Positions 33,013 to 44,299 of a DNA stretch of 64,000 bases are shown piece by piece; position 1 is the first letter of the stretch; the number at the start of each line of letters is the position of its first letter. The notes beneath the pieces were generated by a model. It saw only the letters and a program-made list of their open reading frames with translations. It searched no databases and was not told where the DNA came from. This DNA comes from Akebia trifoliata (lineage: Eukaryota; Streptophyta; Magnoliopsida; Ranunculales; Lardizabalaceae). The DNA is taken from contig JADQWC010000430.1 of NCBI GenBank assembly GCA_017979445.1, positions 1 through 64,000 on the forward strand, read 5' to 3'. The translations under genes and the position numbers were made by a program.

Positions 33013-34467
33013 CTGACTGCGCTGTATTATCACTTTTGTATTTTCTTGTCATTATCTGAATGTATGCAAAATGTCGAAAGCTTAATGCAAAGAAAATAGG
33101 TTTTGTATTTACTTGGCCTCAGGTATATCTATTATTTCTGAAAACCGAAGCTTTATCGAATGAGTCATAGATTTGTCATCATTGGCCAAAATAGTAGTTT
33201 TTTGAAATGCAATTCTGTAAAATGTCTTTATCAAATGAGTACGATAAATTCAGAATTTGTAAAACCTTTGGTTGTTACGATCTTGGTGTTTTTGCCGAAC
33301 GCGGGGGATACAAGTGTCAATTACTCTTTTGGTTCCTTTAGAGTCATCCCCAATGCCCTGGTATCGGAAGGTTGTTATCTTGTTTGGGCCTCGGGATTTT
33401 GGATGGATTTTACCGTTCACAGTTTATACTCTTGCGGGCTAGGAGTTTTTTTTTCTTTGTTTGTTAACCCTTATTGTCCCTAGTGTCAGTTACGATTTTC
33501 ACCAGACCCGGTTTTCACATTTTTGCGCATCGACGTCATTTTTGGGATTTTCATCGTGCCGGTGGCTTTGATCTTGCCATAGTCTGATTCTTTTACTCAT
33601 AGCGCCCTTTCAGGTTTTCGCTTTGCTCTTTCAAACTATGCTTGTATCTTTAGATTTTTACATTTCGATTCTGTTTGGAATCTCTGTGTCTTTGTGGCTT
33701 GGTGACTCAAGTTGAGCTGTGAGATCGGCGACTCTACTTTTGTAATGGCACTCTTTCTGGGGTAACAGATCTGGATTCCCCTCTCGAGTTTTTCGACGAC
33801 TACTCGTGGTTCGACAACTCAAGTTGAGCCGTGAGATCGGTTACTATACACTTCGAGTACTCTTTTTTTTCGAATATCTGACCTGGATTCCCCTCTCGAG
33901 TCTTCCAACGACTAATAAGACTTTGGAGATCCGGACCAAGTTACCAGATCATTAATGCTGCCATTGTCATTGTGTTGTCCTAGAACGTTCCCTGATCCAA
34001 AAGGACTTTTGTTGGGACGAAACGTTGGCTTAGGCTAGTGGTGGTGGAAGGTTGTAAAAAAAGATTAAGGTCTGGATATATTAGAGTGGTTTAGACATGG
34101 GGCTCGTCTATATTTGTTTCGGAAAAGGTGATCTGTTTCTCCTCCCAGCGTTTCTCGAACTTGTTTAGGCTGGAGATTTGGGTCGAGCTCAGATCAAGTG
34201 TCCGAGTTTTTGACCTTTTTGATTTTTTGATTTTTTTTAGCCGTTCACAGTTTATCCTTATGCGGGCCAGGAGTATAAAGACATTTGCTCTGATTTTCTT
34301 TTGTCTCCTTTTTTTTCTTTTCGTTTCGTTTTTGTGTTGTTTTGTAGTTGTTGACTTGCCCCAGTCTTAGGTAAAGAAATGAATGTGATGGCTCAAAAGG
34401 GCTTACTAGGGTTGGATAGTTTGTTTGGGGTAGCAAAGATGACCTTTCGTCATCTCAGGGTCAGATT
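33013..34467. other. spacer between DUF7745-like gene and pol 3' end
   Basis: There is no gene here. It holds a ~112-bp tandem duplication at about 33700-33920 (CTCAAGTTGAGC-GTGAGATCGG, GGATTCCCCTCTCGAGT) and a dispersed duplicate CCGTTCACAGTTTAT...GCGGGC-AGGAGT at about 33413 and 34241. Confidence 0.6.
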
Positions 34468-36606
34468 TCAGGCGTAGTATTTTTTGACAGTATTAGCATT
34501 GATCGGTTGCGGGAATACTTGTCCGTCCATCTCCGTAAGGATCAGAGCTCCTCCCGTCATCACCTTCTTCACAATGAATGGTCCCTCGTAGTTTGGTCTG
34601 AACTTTCCTCTAGCGTCTTCTTGGATTGGTAGAATTTTCTTTAGCACAAGGTCTCCTGGTGAGAAATCTCTAGGCTTGACTTTCTTGTTGTAGGCATGAG
34701 CTATTCGTCTCTAATAGATCCGTCCATGGCAAATGGCTACTAGGCGTTTTTCATCTATTAGATTCAGTTGATCAAACCGAGCTTGAATCCATTCTATTTC
34801 ATCCAACTCTGCTTCTTTCAATATCTGGAGGGAAGGAATCTCAACCTCTACGGGTAGGACTACTTCCATTCCGTAGACCAATGAATATGGAGTTGCCCCT
34901 GTCGAAGTTTTGAACGAGGTTTGATAGGCGTGAAGTGCAAAAGGTAGCATGTCGTGCCAATCTTTGTACATAACTGCCATTTTCTTGATATTCTTGTTGG
35001 CTGCCTCGACTGCTCCATTCATCTTAGGTCTGTAAGGTATAGAATTGTAGTGAGTGATCTGAAAATCTTCGCACATCTTGACCATGTCTCTGTTCTTGAA
35101 GTTCTTGGCATTATCCGTTACTAGTCCGCTGGGAAGCCCATATCTGCAAACAATGTTGTTCTTGACAAACTTCAGGACATTACTTTTAGTGACGTTGGCA
35201 TATGAAGGAGCTTTTACCCATTTGGTGAAGTAATCGATAGCCACTAGGATGAAGCGATGTCCATTTGCAGCTTTAGGTGAGATTGGCCCGATGACATCCA
35301 TTCCCCAGAGTGAGAAGGGCCAAGGAGTAGTCATATTATGCAATTCTGATGGCGGAGCATTGATCTTGTTGGCATAGATTTGGCACAGATGGCATTTGCG
35401 ACCATGCTGATAGCAGTCACTTTCCATTGTCGACCAATAGTACCCCATCCTCATGATCTTCTTTGCTAGCATGTGACCATTCATGTGGGGCCCATAGACT
35501 CCACCGTGGACGGTCTCAATTAATCGTTTTGCTTCTGTTTCTGCCACACATCGGAGCAAGACCTCGTTATGCGATTTCTTGTACAGAATGCCGTTGCTCA
35601 AAAAGAATTGCCCTGCCAATCTCTGAATGGTTCTGCGATCGTTCGACGTTGCATCTAATGGGAGGGTTCGGTCTTCAAGATATGCTTTGATGTCTGAGTA
35701 CTAAGGCTTTTATTCGGATTCTTCAACTTCGACGGGTAGACAATAAGCCGGCTCGTCCTGAATTTCAATCTCAATTGGGTCGATGACCATATCTTCTGAA
35801 ATACTAATCATAGAAGCAAGTGTAGCTAGTGCGTCGGCGAACTGGTTCTTAGCTCTTGGCATGTATGTGAATGAGATTCTGTCAAAGTGTGAGCTTAGCT
35901 CCTCTAGATACTCGTGGTAAGAGACTAGTCTCTATTCCCGAGTTCTCCATTCTCCAGTCGTCTGATAGACTACTAGGCTTGAATCCCCGAAAACATCGAT
36001 CTCATCGACCTCGAGATCCAGTGCTACTTTCAACCCTGCTATACATGCTTTGTACTCAGCCGCATTGTTAGAGCATTGGAATTTTAATCTGATTGCGATT
36101 GGTATGTGAGACCCGTCTGGTTTGATCAAGACTGCCCCTATCCCATTTCCTTTCTAATTATCTGCTTCGTCGAAGTACATTTTCCAGCCCGGTTCTTCAT
36201 CATCCTCATCGTTTTCAATCTTGGCAAATAATATGGCTTTATCCGGGAAGTTCGTCTTCAATGGCTCATAATCAGGCAGCGGGTGTTCGGCGAGGTGGTC
36301 GGCAATGGCTTGCCCTTTGATGGTCTTTTAAGTGACATAAGTGATGTCAAACTCAGATAACAATAGTTGTTATTTTGCCGTGCGACCTGTTAGTGCTGGT
36401 TTTTCGAATAGGTACTTCAGGGGGTCCATCCTGGCGATAAGCATAGTCGAATAGCTGAGTAAATAATGACGCAGTTGTTGCGATGCCCAGACTAATGCAC
36501 AACATGTCTTTTCAAGTGTTGAGTATTTTGCTTCGTAATCAGTGAATTTCTTGCTGAGATAGTAGATGGCCTGTTCCTTTCGTCCTGATTCATCATGTTG
36601 CCCTAG
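34468..36606 (-). pseudogene. element A pol, part 2: RNase H, second RNase H, integrase
   Basis: Minus-strand order is: RT-type RNase H (GQHDESGRKEQAIYYLSKKF, 36606 down to about 36290); archaeal-type RNase H (NNAAEYKACIAGLKVALDLE, GDSSLVVYQTTGEWRTRE, about 36130-35760); integrase with HHCC zinc finger (about 35510-35380) and catalytic D (GMDVIGP), D (VTDNAKNFK), E (NGAVEAANKN), all present. The tail GKFRPNYEGPFIVKKV ends at a TGA at 34468. Two RNase H domains mark the Tat lineage (Ogre/Retand group). Interruptions include stops near 36371, 36327, 36150, 35932, 35700 and 34711. It is split from RT by the solo LTR at 36612. Confidence 0.85.
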
Positions 36607-37189
36607 CACACTGAAATCGCCTCGACCCCCGCGGCCGTCCGCTAAATAGCGGATTAGGGGTCCGATCTACGTATCTCGGGAATTTTTAAAAGAATAGGGA
36701 GTCGCCACCTAGTTTAGGTCTAGGAACCAAAATTAACTCCAATGGATATGGGTCGATCCGTGGATCAGAGAGATGGGTAAGGGGTCAGGTTACGAATTTC
36801 GGAAGGTGTTAGGCACCGAACTCGTCTGATCAAGATGATTAGTCTCTACTGCGATCCAAAAATATCCTATGGTCAACATTCAAAGACTAAAAGTCAAACT
36901 AGGGTCCAATCATCATCAAATTGCATCGGATTTACTAAACAAATCCTACTGTTAAAATAATTGCATGATTTAATGAGGCATACATGACACCAAAAATTAA
37001 TGGATCAATTTGATCATACTTTGAATAATAGAAAATTGATTTTCAATGCCACGTACATGAAACTAATGAATTGGCTTATTGATGATATTTATCAAAGAAA
37101 TTTGATCTCTGAATTGTCACGTGCATTAAATTCAGTGGGTTAACTCGCAAATTTTGAGTTGCCACATGCATTAAATCGATGAGTTAATC

Positions 37190-37640
37190 ACGTGCTTAAT
37201 TTTAAAATAAAATCGATTCAAATTTTCAATGCCCCAAAAATCAGCGAGTCGACTCGCAATTTGTTAATCAAAAGAAACCTAATTTTTTGAAAAAAATTCG
37301 ATTCGCATTCTCAATGTCTCCAAAATCAACGAGTCGACTCGTAATTTTTATATCATAATAACTTTTGATTATTTTTTTAAAATCGCTACATGTGTTAAAT
37401 ATGTGATTTAACCCACGTGCACAATTTCTAAAAAAATCGAACCAAATTTTCAATGTACCAAAAATCAGCGAGTCGACTCGCAATTTGTTAATCAAAATAA
37501 TCTTTGATTATTTTTTAAAATCGCCACATGTATTAAATATGTGATTTAACCCACGTGCCTAATTTGAAAAGAAAACCAATTCAAATTTTCGATGTCCCCC
37601 AAAATCAGCGAGTTGACTCGCAATTTTTATTATGAAAATC
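37190..37640. repeat. ~141-bp repeats with a GAGTCGACTC palindrome core
   Basis: Four palindromes occur: GCGAGTCGACTCGC at 37244-37257 and 37468-37481, ACGAGTCGACTCGT at 37329-37342, and an imperfect one at 37608-37621. The sequence between copies (TTGTTAATCAAAATAA, CCACATGTATTAAATATGTG) is also repeated. Confidence 0.75.
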
Positions 37641-39189
37641 TTTTTTTTTATCTTTCGAGTACACCATTAATTTTTATTGAATAAATCATCATTAATGAGT
37701 TAACCCAACAACATCAAAAAGTGACGAATCAACTTGATAAATATTAACATCCAATGAGTCGGTCCATCAACTTGGTATACGTGAATTGATTCAATCGATC
37801 TATTAATCAAAAAAATATGGGTGAATTGATGCGCTAATATTTCAGAAACTCGAAAATTGTCATTAGTGCCACGTGTACCCCAACAATCATTGAATTAGTT
37901 TGGATACATAAAAAAACGCAATCAAAATCATTAAAATAAATAACAAGATGGAGGCATAAAAAAATATATATATATACATATATTCTCCTAACCTATCGCC
38001 ATGCAAAAATTAAATATAAAATATATAAAAGAGTGTAAAAATCTAATCTTATCGATAAAAACTCAAAACTACATAAAGTAAATTTTTTTCTTTTTTAAAT
38101 TCTATTGACATGCGAAAACAAACAACACACGTAAACAATACATCTCGTTCAAAATGTGACAAAATATCACATGATATCAAAAAAAAAAAAAAAAAAGAAA
38201 AGAAAAAAGAAAAGAAAAGGTAATAATAAAAAAATAAGATCATCTCATGATCATTTCTATGATAATATTAACACCAAAACTAACATGAAACTTCAATGTG
38301 AAAGGGGGCAATTTTAACATAAAAAGGGAAGGTAAAATAAAAATAAAAATAAATAAATAAAATAAAGAAGGACTTACCTAAGAACAACGGATTGTTTCCT
38401 TCAGGTATAACTCGAAGATCAATGAGTACTCGATTGATGTTTGCTGTTAGCGGCGAGGTTGATCTGAAAGGTATTGCAAAAAAAAATTTCTTCTTTGTTG
38501 CTATTTTTAGAGAAGGAATAAGAGTGGAAGACGTCAACCCAGAATCCTTTTTCTTTGCTCTCTTGCAGTTTTTATGGTGGAGGGGAAGGTGAGTTGCTGT
38601 GGAGGGTAAAATGTGAGTCTAATGGAGAGGAAGAAGAAGGGCATTCAGCAATCATCGATTGGGGAGGAGGGACATCAAAACGTTGGAGATATGGGCTGTT
38701 GTTAGTCTGTAAGAAATGAAGTGCAGTAATAGAGAGAAAAGAGGGCTGTTGTTGCAGGTTTTTTTGTGAAGTTGAAGACGTGGGTTGATGGGAGAGATCG
38801 AAGGGATGAGAGAAACGAAGTTGCTGATTTTTTTTTTAATGGCAGTCAGTCAAAATGAGCACCTTTTTCTCTGGTTTTTCTTCTTCTTCCTTTCTCAAAA
38901 AAACGTGGGACAACAAGGATAGATTTGGAGAGAGGGATATGAAGTGAAGATGAGGGAGATGATGCAATCAATGGTGTTGAGGCATTGTAAATGGCTGCTA
39001 TTTTTTTTTTGTTTAATGGCTCATGCTCCTCCCTTTTTCTCTAATGGCTGCTGGATTTTTTTCTCTTTTAACGGTGTCTTTTGTTGCTTATTTATAGTGG
39101 TTCACTCATCAGCTATGGGAGATGAAGAGTGGGGAGAGATGATAGTGGGGGAATTGGTGAAGAAGTGGGGAAGAACATGGGGGTAGTTG

Positions 39190-39255
39190 CTATCCAACGT
39201 GAACATGGGAGAGAGAGAGAGAGATAGAGAGAAAGAGAGAGATAGAGAAAGACAA
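39190..39255. repeat. GA-rich microsatellite
   Basis: GAGAGAGAGAGA/GATAGAGA runs in the family C LTR. Confidence 0.7.
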
Positions 39256-40024
39256 ACATGAGGTAATGAGAGAGGGGGTGCGTTGGAGTGGAGAGGTATT
39301 AGAGAAGAAGAAGATAACGTGGGGTGATGGTGTGCTTTGGAGAAGAAGAAGAAAAAAAACGTGATTTTTATATTTTTATTTTTTATTTTATTTTTTATTA
39401 AAAAAAAATGAGAGAGGGGGATCTCACGCTACTCGAACTACGGTAATTTACTACTGTTGAGTTGTGATTGGTTGATGAGTTTAATTAAGTTTGAATTTTA
39501 GATTTGTCAATTTTTTTCGATTTAGGTTGGTTTAATTCCAATTTGGTTCGATAATTGTTTACTTTGAGTTTAATTTTTAATTTAAATGTTGAACGGGTTG
39601 ATTAATTTGCGTTTGAATTTGAAATTTAAATTGATTTTAATTTTTAATTGGTCAGTTGATTGGATTTCGATTTAAATGTGATCGAATGGATTTTAATTTG
39701 TTAATTACATTTTGTTGGTCGATTTGGTTGATTAATTTAAAATTTTAATTCAATTTTGCATTTTAGTTGGTTGAGTGATTTTTAACTTGATTTTCAATTT
39801 GATTTTGATTTTGATTTTGTTTTTTAATCGGTTTCTTGAAAATGTAAATTTTATTTTGTATTGAAATTTAATTTGATTTTACGATTTTAAATTAATTTTA
39901 AATTAATTTTAAATTTTAGATTTTAGTTTAATTTTCAATTTGAATTTGATTTTGGTTTAATTTTTTTATTTGAATTTTATTTTCCTAGGGATCAAGGTCT
40001 CTCTATGTTAGAGTTAGATGTTAT

Positions 40025-40345
40025 GGGGCGTTTTGGTCATTTTTACGATTTTTGTCGATTTTTCTTAAATTTCTCTGTTTTCATCGATTTGGGTCTCGTT
40101 AAACTCGAAATCACATTCTGAGTGCAATGGAGGTAGTTTCGAGACTTTTCGGATATCCAAAATTTATGAGGGGTATTTTCGTCATTTTAATGATTTTTTT
40201 TACAAATTTCTCTGTTTTCAATGATTTGGTCCCGTTAGACTCGAAATCACGTTCTGAGTGCAATAAGGGTACTTTTGAGACTTTTCGATCATCAAAAATT
40301 TATGAAGGGTATTTTTGTCATTTTTATGATTTTTACAGATTTTTA
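40025..40345. repeat. ~140-bp tandem repeat near the 5' end of LTR C
   Basis: About 2.3 units share GGTATTTT-GTCATTTT, TTTCTCTGTTTTCA, CGAAATCACGTTCTGAGTGC and AAAATTTATGA. Confidence 0.75.
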
Positions 40346-40687
40346 GAGATTTTAGCGTGAGATTTCTTTTAGTCCCTGTGTGTTTATTTCTAAGTCTCAA
40401 ATCCATATTTTCCTAGCGTAGCGAGGTCTCTAAGTTATCGAACTGTGTAGTGAACCTATGTGTACGTGCTTGCTAAGTCGGGTGTAAGATGTAGCGATCC
40501 TAAGCGTGCGTAAATTTCTAGGTCGAGGCATGACGAGTAGAGGGGATGAAAAGAAACTAGAAACAGAAGGAATCAAGCAGTACTCACAAGCCTTCGAGTT
40601 CTTTTATATTCATCATTAGGAATCCACCAAAATCGGGTGACGAATTGTCGAATTAAGCAGATGCAATAATGGGGTGTCTACATACAC

Positions 40688-42128
40688 ACCCCATAGATGT
40701 TTCTTGCACTGAGATATACATCAGCAGAGGTCGCCCTGGCGTAGGAGGGACTTTGCTTGATTTTGTCGAATGCTTCCTGACAGTCTTTGTTCCACTTCTC
40801 CGACGTATCTTTCCTCAGTAGCTTGAATACCGATTCACAGATGGGTGTGAGTTGAGCGATAAACCGACTGATATACTATATTCTCCCCAGAAAGTCCCGA
40901 ACGTCCTTTTTTTGTGACGGGTGCTTTCATTTCGAGGATATACTTAGTTTTTGCAGGATCTATCTCGATACCTCTTCTGCTGACGATGAACCCCAATAGC
41001 TTGTCTGATATCGCCCCGAATACACATTTTACCGGATTTAGCCTTAAGCTGTACTTTCTTAGTCTGTCAAATAACTTCTTCAAATTTATCAGATGATCTT
41101 CTTCTATGCCGGATTTAGCGATCATGTCGTCTACGTAGACCTCCATTTCCTTGTGGATTATATCGTGGAATAAGGCGATTATTGCCCGTTGGTAAGTTTC
41201 CCCTGTGTTTTTCAGCCCGAATGGCATGACTTTGTAGTGGAAAGTACCCCATGGTGTGATGAACGCTGTATTTTCTTGGTCTTCTTCTGCCATTTTTATC
41301 TGGTTATAGTCCGAGAAGCCGTCTATGAACGAGAACATGCCGTGCCCTGCTGTACTATCGATTAGAGCGTCGATGTGTGGAAGTGGAAAATCATCCTTAG
41401 GGCTGGCCTTGTTCAAGTCTCGATAGTCGACACACATGCGTACTTTTTCGTCCTTCTTGGGTACTGGTACAATGTTAGCTAGCCATTCTAGGTGTGTAGA
41501 GACTGCAAGAAATCCTGCTTCGAATTGCTTCATGACCTCATCTTTGACCTTGAGGGTCCATTCTGGCTTTAATCTTCTCAGCTTTTGCTTGATTGGCTTA
41601 CTTCCTGAGGCGATGGGTAGCTTGTGTACAACGAGATCCGTATCTAACCCCGACATATCTCTGTATGACCATGCGAAGACGTCCTGATAATTCCGTAGGA
41701 ACTCGATCATTTCCTCTTTCTGTTGTGACGTTAATAAAGTTCCAATCTTGATAATTCATGGGTCCTCTTCGGTACCAAGATTGATTGAGTCTGTATCATC
41801 GATGTTTGGCTGAACACCTCTCTCGTGACGTTCTACCAAATCTTTGATTTCTTTGGGTGGGTATTCCATTTCGTCCTCAGACTCTTCTTCTATCCCCATG
41901 AGGTCGAAGTAGAGTTCAAGATCAAAATCATACTCGTCCCTTTCAAATTCTATTTTATCTGAGTACTCATTTAATGGAGACAGATCCCTCGAAAACTCTT
42001 TTTTTGGTTTTTGAAAAATATATATATTTTTGTGATTTTGAAAGTCTTTTGATTTTTTTGGTTTTTGAGAAATTTTTGATTTTTTTGCCTTTTGAAAAAT
42101 ATTTGTTTTTTTGTGATTTTCTGGATAC
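40688..42128 (-). pseudogene. element A pol, part 1: linker and reverse transcriptase
   Basis: It begins after the putative acceptor at 42129 with a Lys-rich repetitive linker (FQKAKKSK, FQKPKK) and an acidic stretch, then RT at 41710-40835. Motifs are VRMCVDYRDLNKASPKDDFP, FSFIDGFSDYNQI (catalytic Asp), FHYKVMPFGLKN and YVDD with its two Asp. A frameshift near 40935 moves the thumb/connection region to another frame, ending PPTPGRPLLMYISVQ at the solo LTR. A TGA near 41759 interrupts the linker. Catalytic residues are intact but the frame is broken. Confidence 0.8.
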
Positions 42129-42245
42129 CTGAAATAAGAAAAACAATCATGTAAACTTGTTAATAAAGACAGGGAGCCCCCAAAATAGTCTTTACCCGAG
42201 GACGAGGGCTCGTTATGATCCTCGGGTAAATTAATGTCGCCTAAC
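42129..42245 (-). other. putative intron between protease and RT of element A
   Basis: On the minus strand the protease-side frame ends at a TAG just after TACC|GTTAGG (42245), and the RT-side frame opens exactly after TTATTTCAG (AG at 42130-42129). The branch and pyrimidine tract (TTGTTTTTCTTATTTCAG) look good. Related Ogre elements are known to carry an intron here. The phase is off by one, possibly from a length change in the A9 run just before the donor. Confidence 0.5.
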
Positions 42246-44272
42246 GGTATTTTTTTTTGGAGGCCTCGACAGCCTCAAGAGTTAATGAGAATTCTTCCCA
42301 GTTGTGCAATGTCTCCCCTTCTCTGAGGGGGCGGATGAGATGAGCAAGTGATTCGTTGGATAATTTGGTTGGTGGTTCAGAGATGACCATGATCTCCGAT
42401 TGATTATTGTCAAGTTGGGGCATAGTCCCTCCCAAGCTCGGTGGGATGACGACTGATGCCCAGTCAATGCCCGATGAAAATGGTGAGTTGTTTTCTTGGT
42501 TGGTAGTGGCCTCCACTTTAGTGGGTTTTGGAACAGTCTCTGATGGACTTTCATCAGAATCCCCATTGAATAGAACATCAATGCCTTCTTCAAAGGATGA
42601 TTAGGACTCTACGATTGGGTCTTCTTGAATGTGCACTGGTTTAGGGTTTACCATTTTTGGCTTCTTTGCTGATGGCAGTTCTGATAAGTCGTCAGGTCTG
42701 ATATGGGACTTCGGGAAGCTAACACTGATGTGAGGGACTCGGCTCAGATTCCAGATGTTTGGCTCACGGTTTTGCTTTCTTGCTAGTCGAAGCTCCTTTT
42801 TCTTGTCATTCATTTCTGCAATATCCCTCTTTGTGGGCCTAAACCCTAGATCAAAATAAGGAGTATGCTTCCTTGCTTCGACCAGTGTAGCTCTTCCTCT
42901 TCCTCCCGGCCTCAACCCTTGCTTGGGTCGATATCCCGATCTTTTCATAACCCGACCAGTCATCAGGTTTGTTCTTGATAGCTTTGCCTTCACCTTCTCC
43001 TTCCCCTTCTCGATGTGATTAACAGTAGCGAATTGGTATGAATGGTAAAGTGCCTTGTCCTTTGTCATCTTGATATCAATGAATGGCACATCTGGAGCTC
43101 TCCCAGCTGGAATAAGGTTCTCTGCCAATACTGATATCATCCTCTGCCCCATGATAAATTTGACTCTTTGGTGTAATGAGGAAGGTACAGCTCCGGCAAT
43201 ATGGATCCAAGGTCTGTCCAGTAACAGGTTGAATGTTGTTGGTATTTCCATGACTTCAAATTTTATTTCGAAGGTGCAAGGACCTATCGTGATAGGTAAA
43301 TCCACCTCTTCCAGGGAATCCCTTCTCGAACTGTCGAAGCCTCGGACAACCTTGTTATTGGGTTTCACATATGTCCAATCAGCGTCGAGTTTCCGGAAGG
43401 TTTCGAACGGACAGACGTTAAGTGTTGAGCCATTATCAATCATCACTCTAGCAACCATCATGCCTTTGCATATGACCATAATGTTTAGTGGTTCGACGTG
43501 TCCCGTTCCCTCAGGCGTGAATTCATTCTCTATGAAAATAATAGGATTGGGGGCCATGATCTGGCTGACTGTTTGTTCCAACTGTGCTGGTGTCGTGGTC
43601 GAAGGTACATGTGATTTCCCTAGAACTCTCAACAGTGCCTCCTGGTACTTTTCCAATTTTTGCATCAGTCCCAGGATGCTGATTTGAGCTGGCTATTTGT
43701 TTAATCTGTCAACTACATTATGCTCACTCTTGAGAATGAGCTTAACGAAGTCTGCAGCTTCCTTGTCCGTAACTTTCACATTTTCTTCCGTCTTCTCATC
43801 CTTATACAGCTTACATTTTCCCTTAGCTTGCCTTTTTTCTTCGTCTGTCCCTGCTTTTGCTGTCTCTCTTGTTTCTTCCCCGATATTTTCCCCATTTTCT
43901 GGCAATTTTTGGCATTTTCCTGCGTTTGTTAGATGGTCGATATCTGCCACTATTGTTTCTTTCACTATTTCGACCCCCGAGGTTGTGGTGATAGTGGTCT
44001 CATAGCTCCAGGGAACTGCCTGTTTGGAGTTATAGGGGAATGGTTTAGGTGAGCGTATGATCATGGGGGGTAGATCGGGTTTCATATTGAGGATGAGGGG
44101 TGGTGGCGACGATTTGAAGGTAGTGGTGGTATATGGAATGACAAGTGGTGGACGTGGGGATGGAGCGTATAATACGTAAAAGGGGGGTCGAATTGATCCT
44201 TGAGAATATGGTGGTGTGCATGGTATAACAAGGGGAGGTCGGGTTGAACTTTGATGGTTGGATGATCCGCAA
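42246..44272 (-). pseudogene. element A protease region with G-patch-like tail
   Basis: The minus-strand open stretches 44085-43693, 43665-42601 and 42594-42246 share one frame with stops between them. The protease core is ARVMIDNGSTLNVCP (about 43445); DNG in place of DTG is usual in the Tat group. A later block (SGYRPKQGLRPGGRGRATLV, about 42940-42890) resembles the Gly-rich G-patch next to Tat proteases. The upstream block QKLEKYQEALLRVLGKSHVP links it to gag. Its frame differs from gag, so a shift lies near 44.2-44.5 kb. Confidence 0.75.
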
Positions 44273-44299
44273 GGTATGACTAGAGGTGGTCGGGTAGCA

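Larger units (their letters stand above)
36612..40682 (-). mobile_element. 4.07-kb solo LTR (family C) inside pol of element A
   Basis: On the minus strand it starts TGTAGACACCCC (40682) and ends GAGGCGATTTCA (36612). The flanks CACAC (36607-36611) and TACAC (40683-40687) are a TSD with one change. The pol reading continues in frame across the site when the insert and one TSD copy are ignored, which fixes the boundaries. The ends resemble the B-family LTRs (GGTGGCGACTCC near the 3' end, CGCTACGCTAGGAAAATATG near the 5' part), so it is a Tat relative. It contains several repeats, listed separately, and no gene; ORFs in it are low-complexity. Confidence 0.85.
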
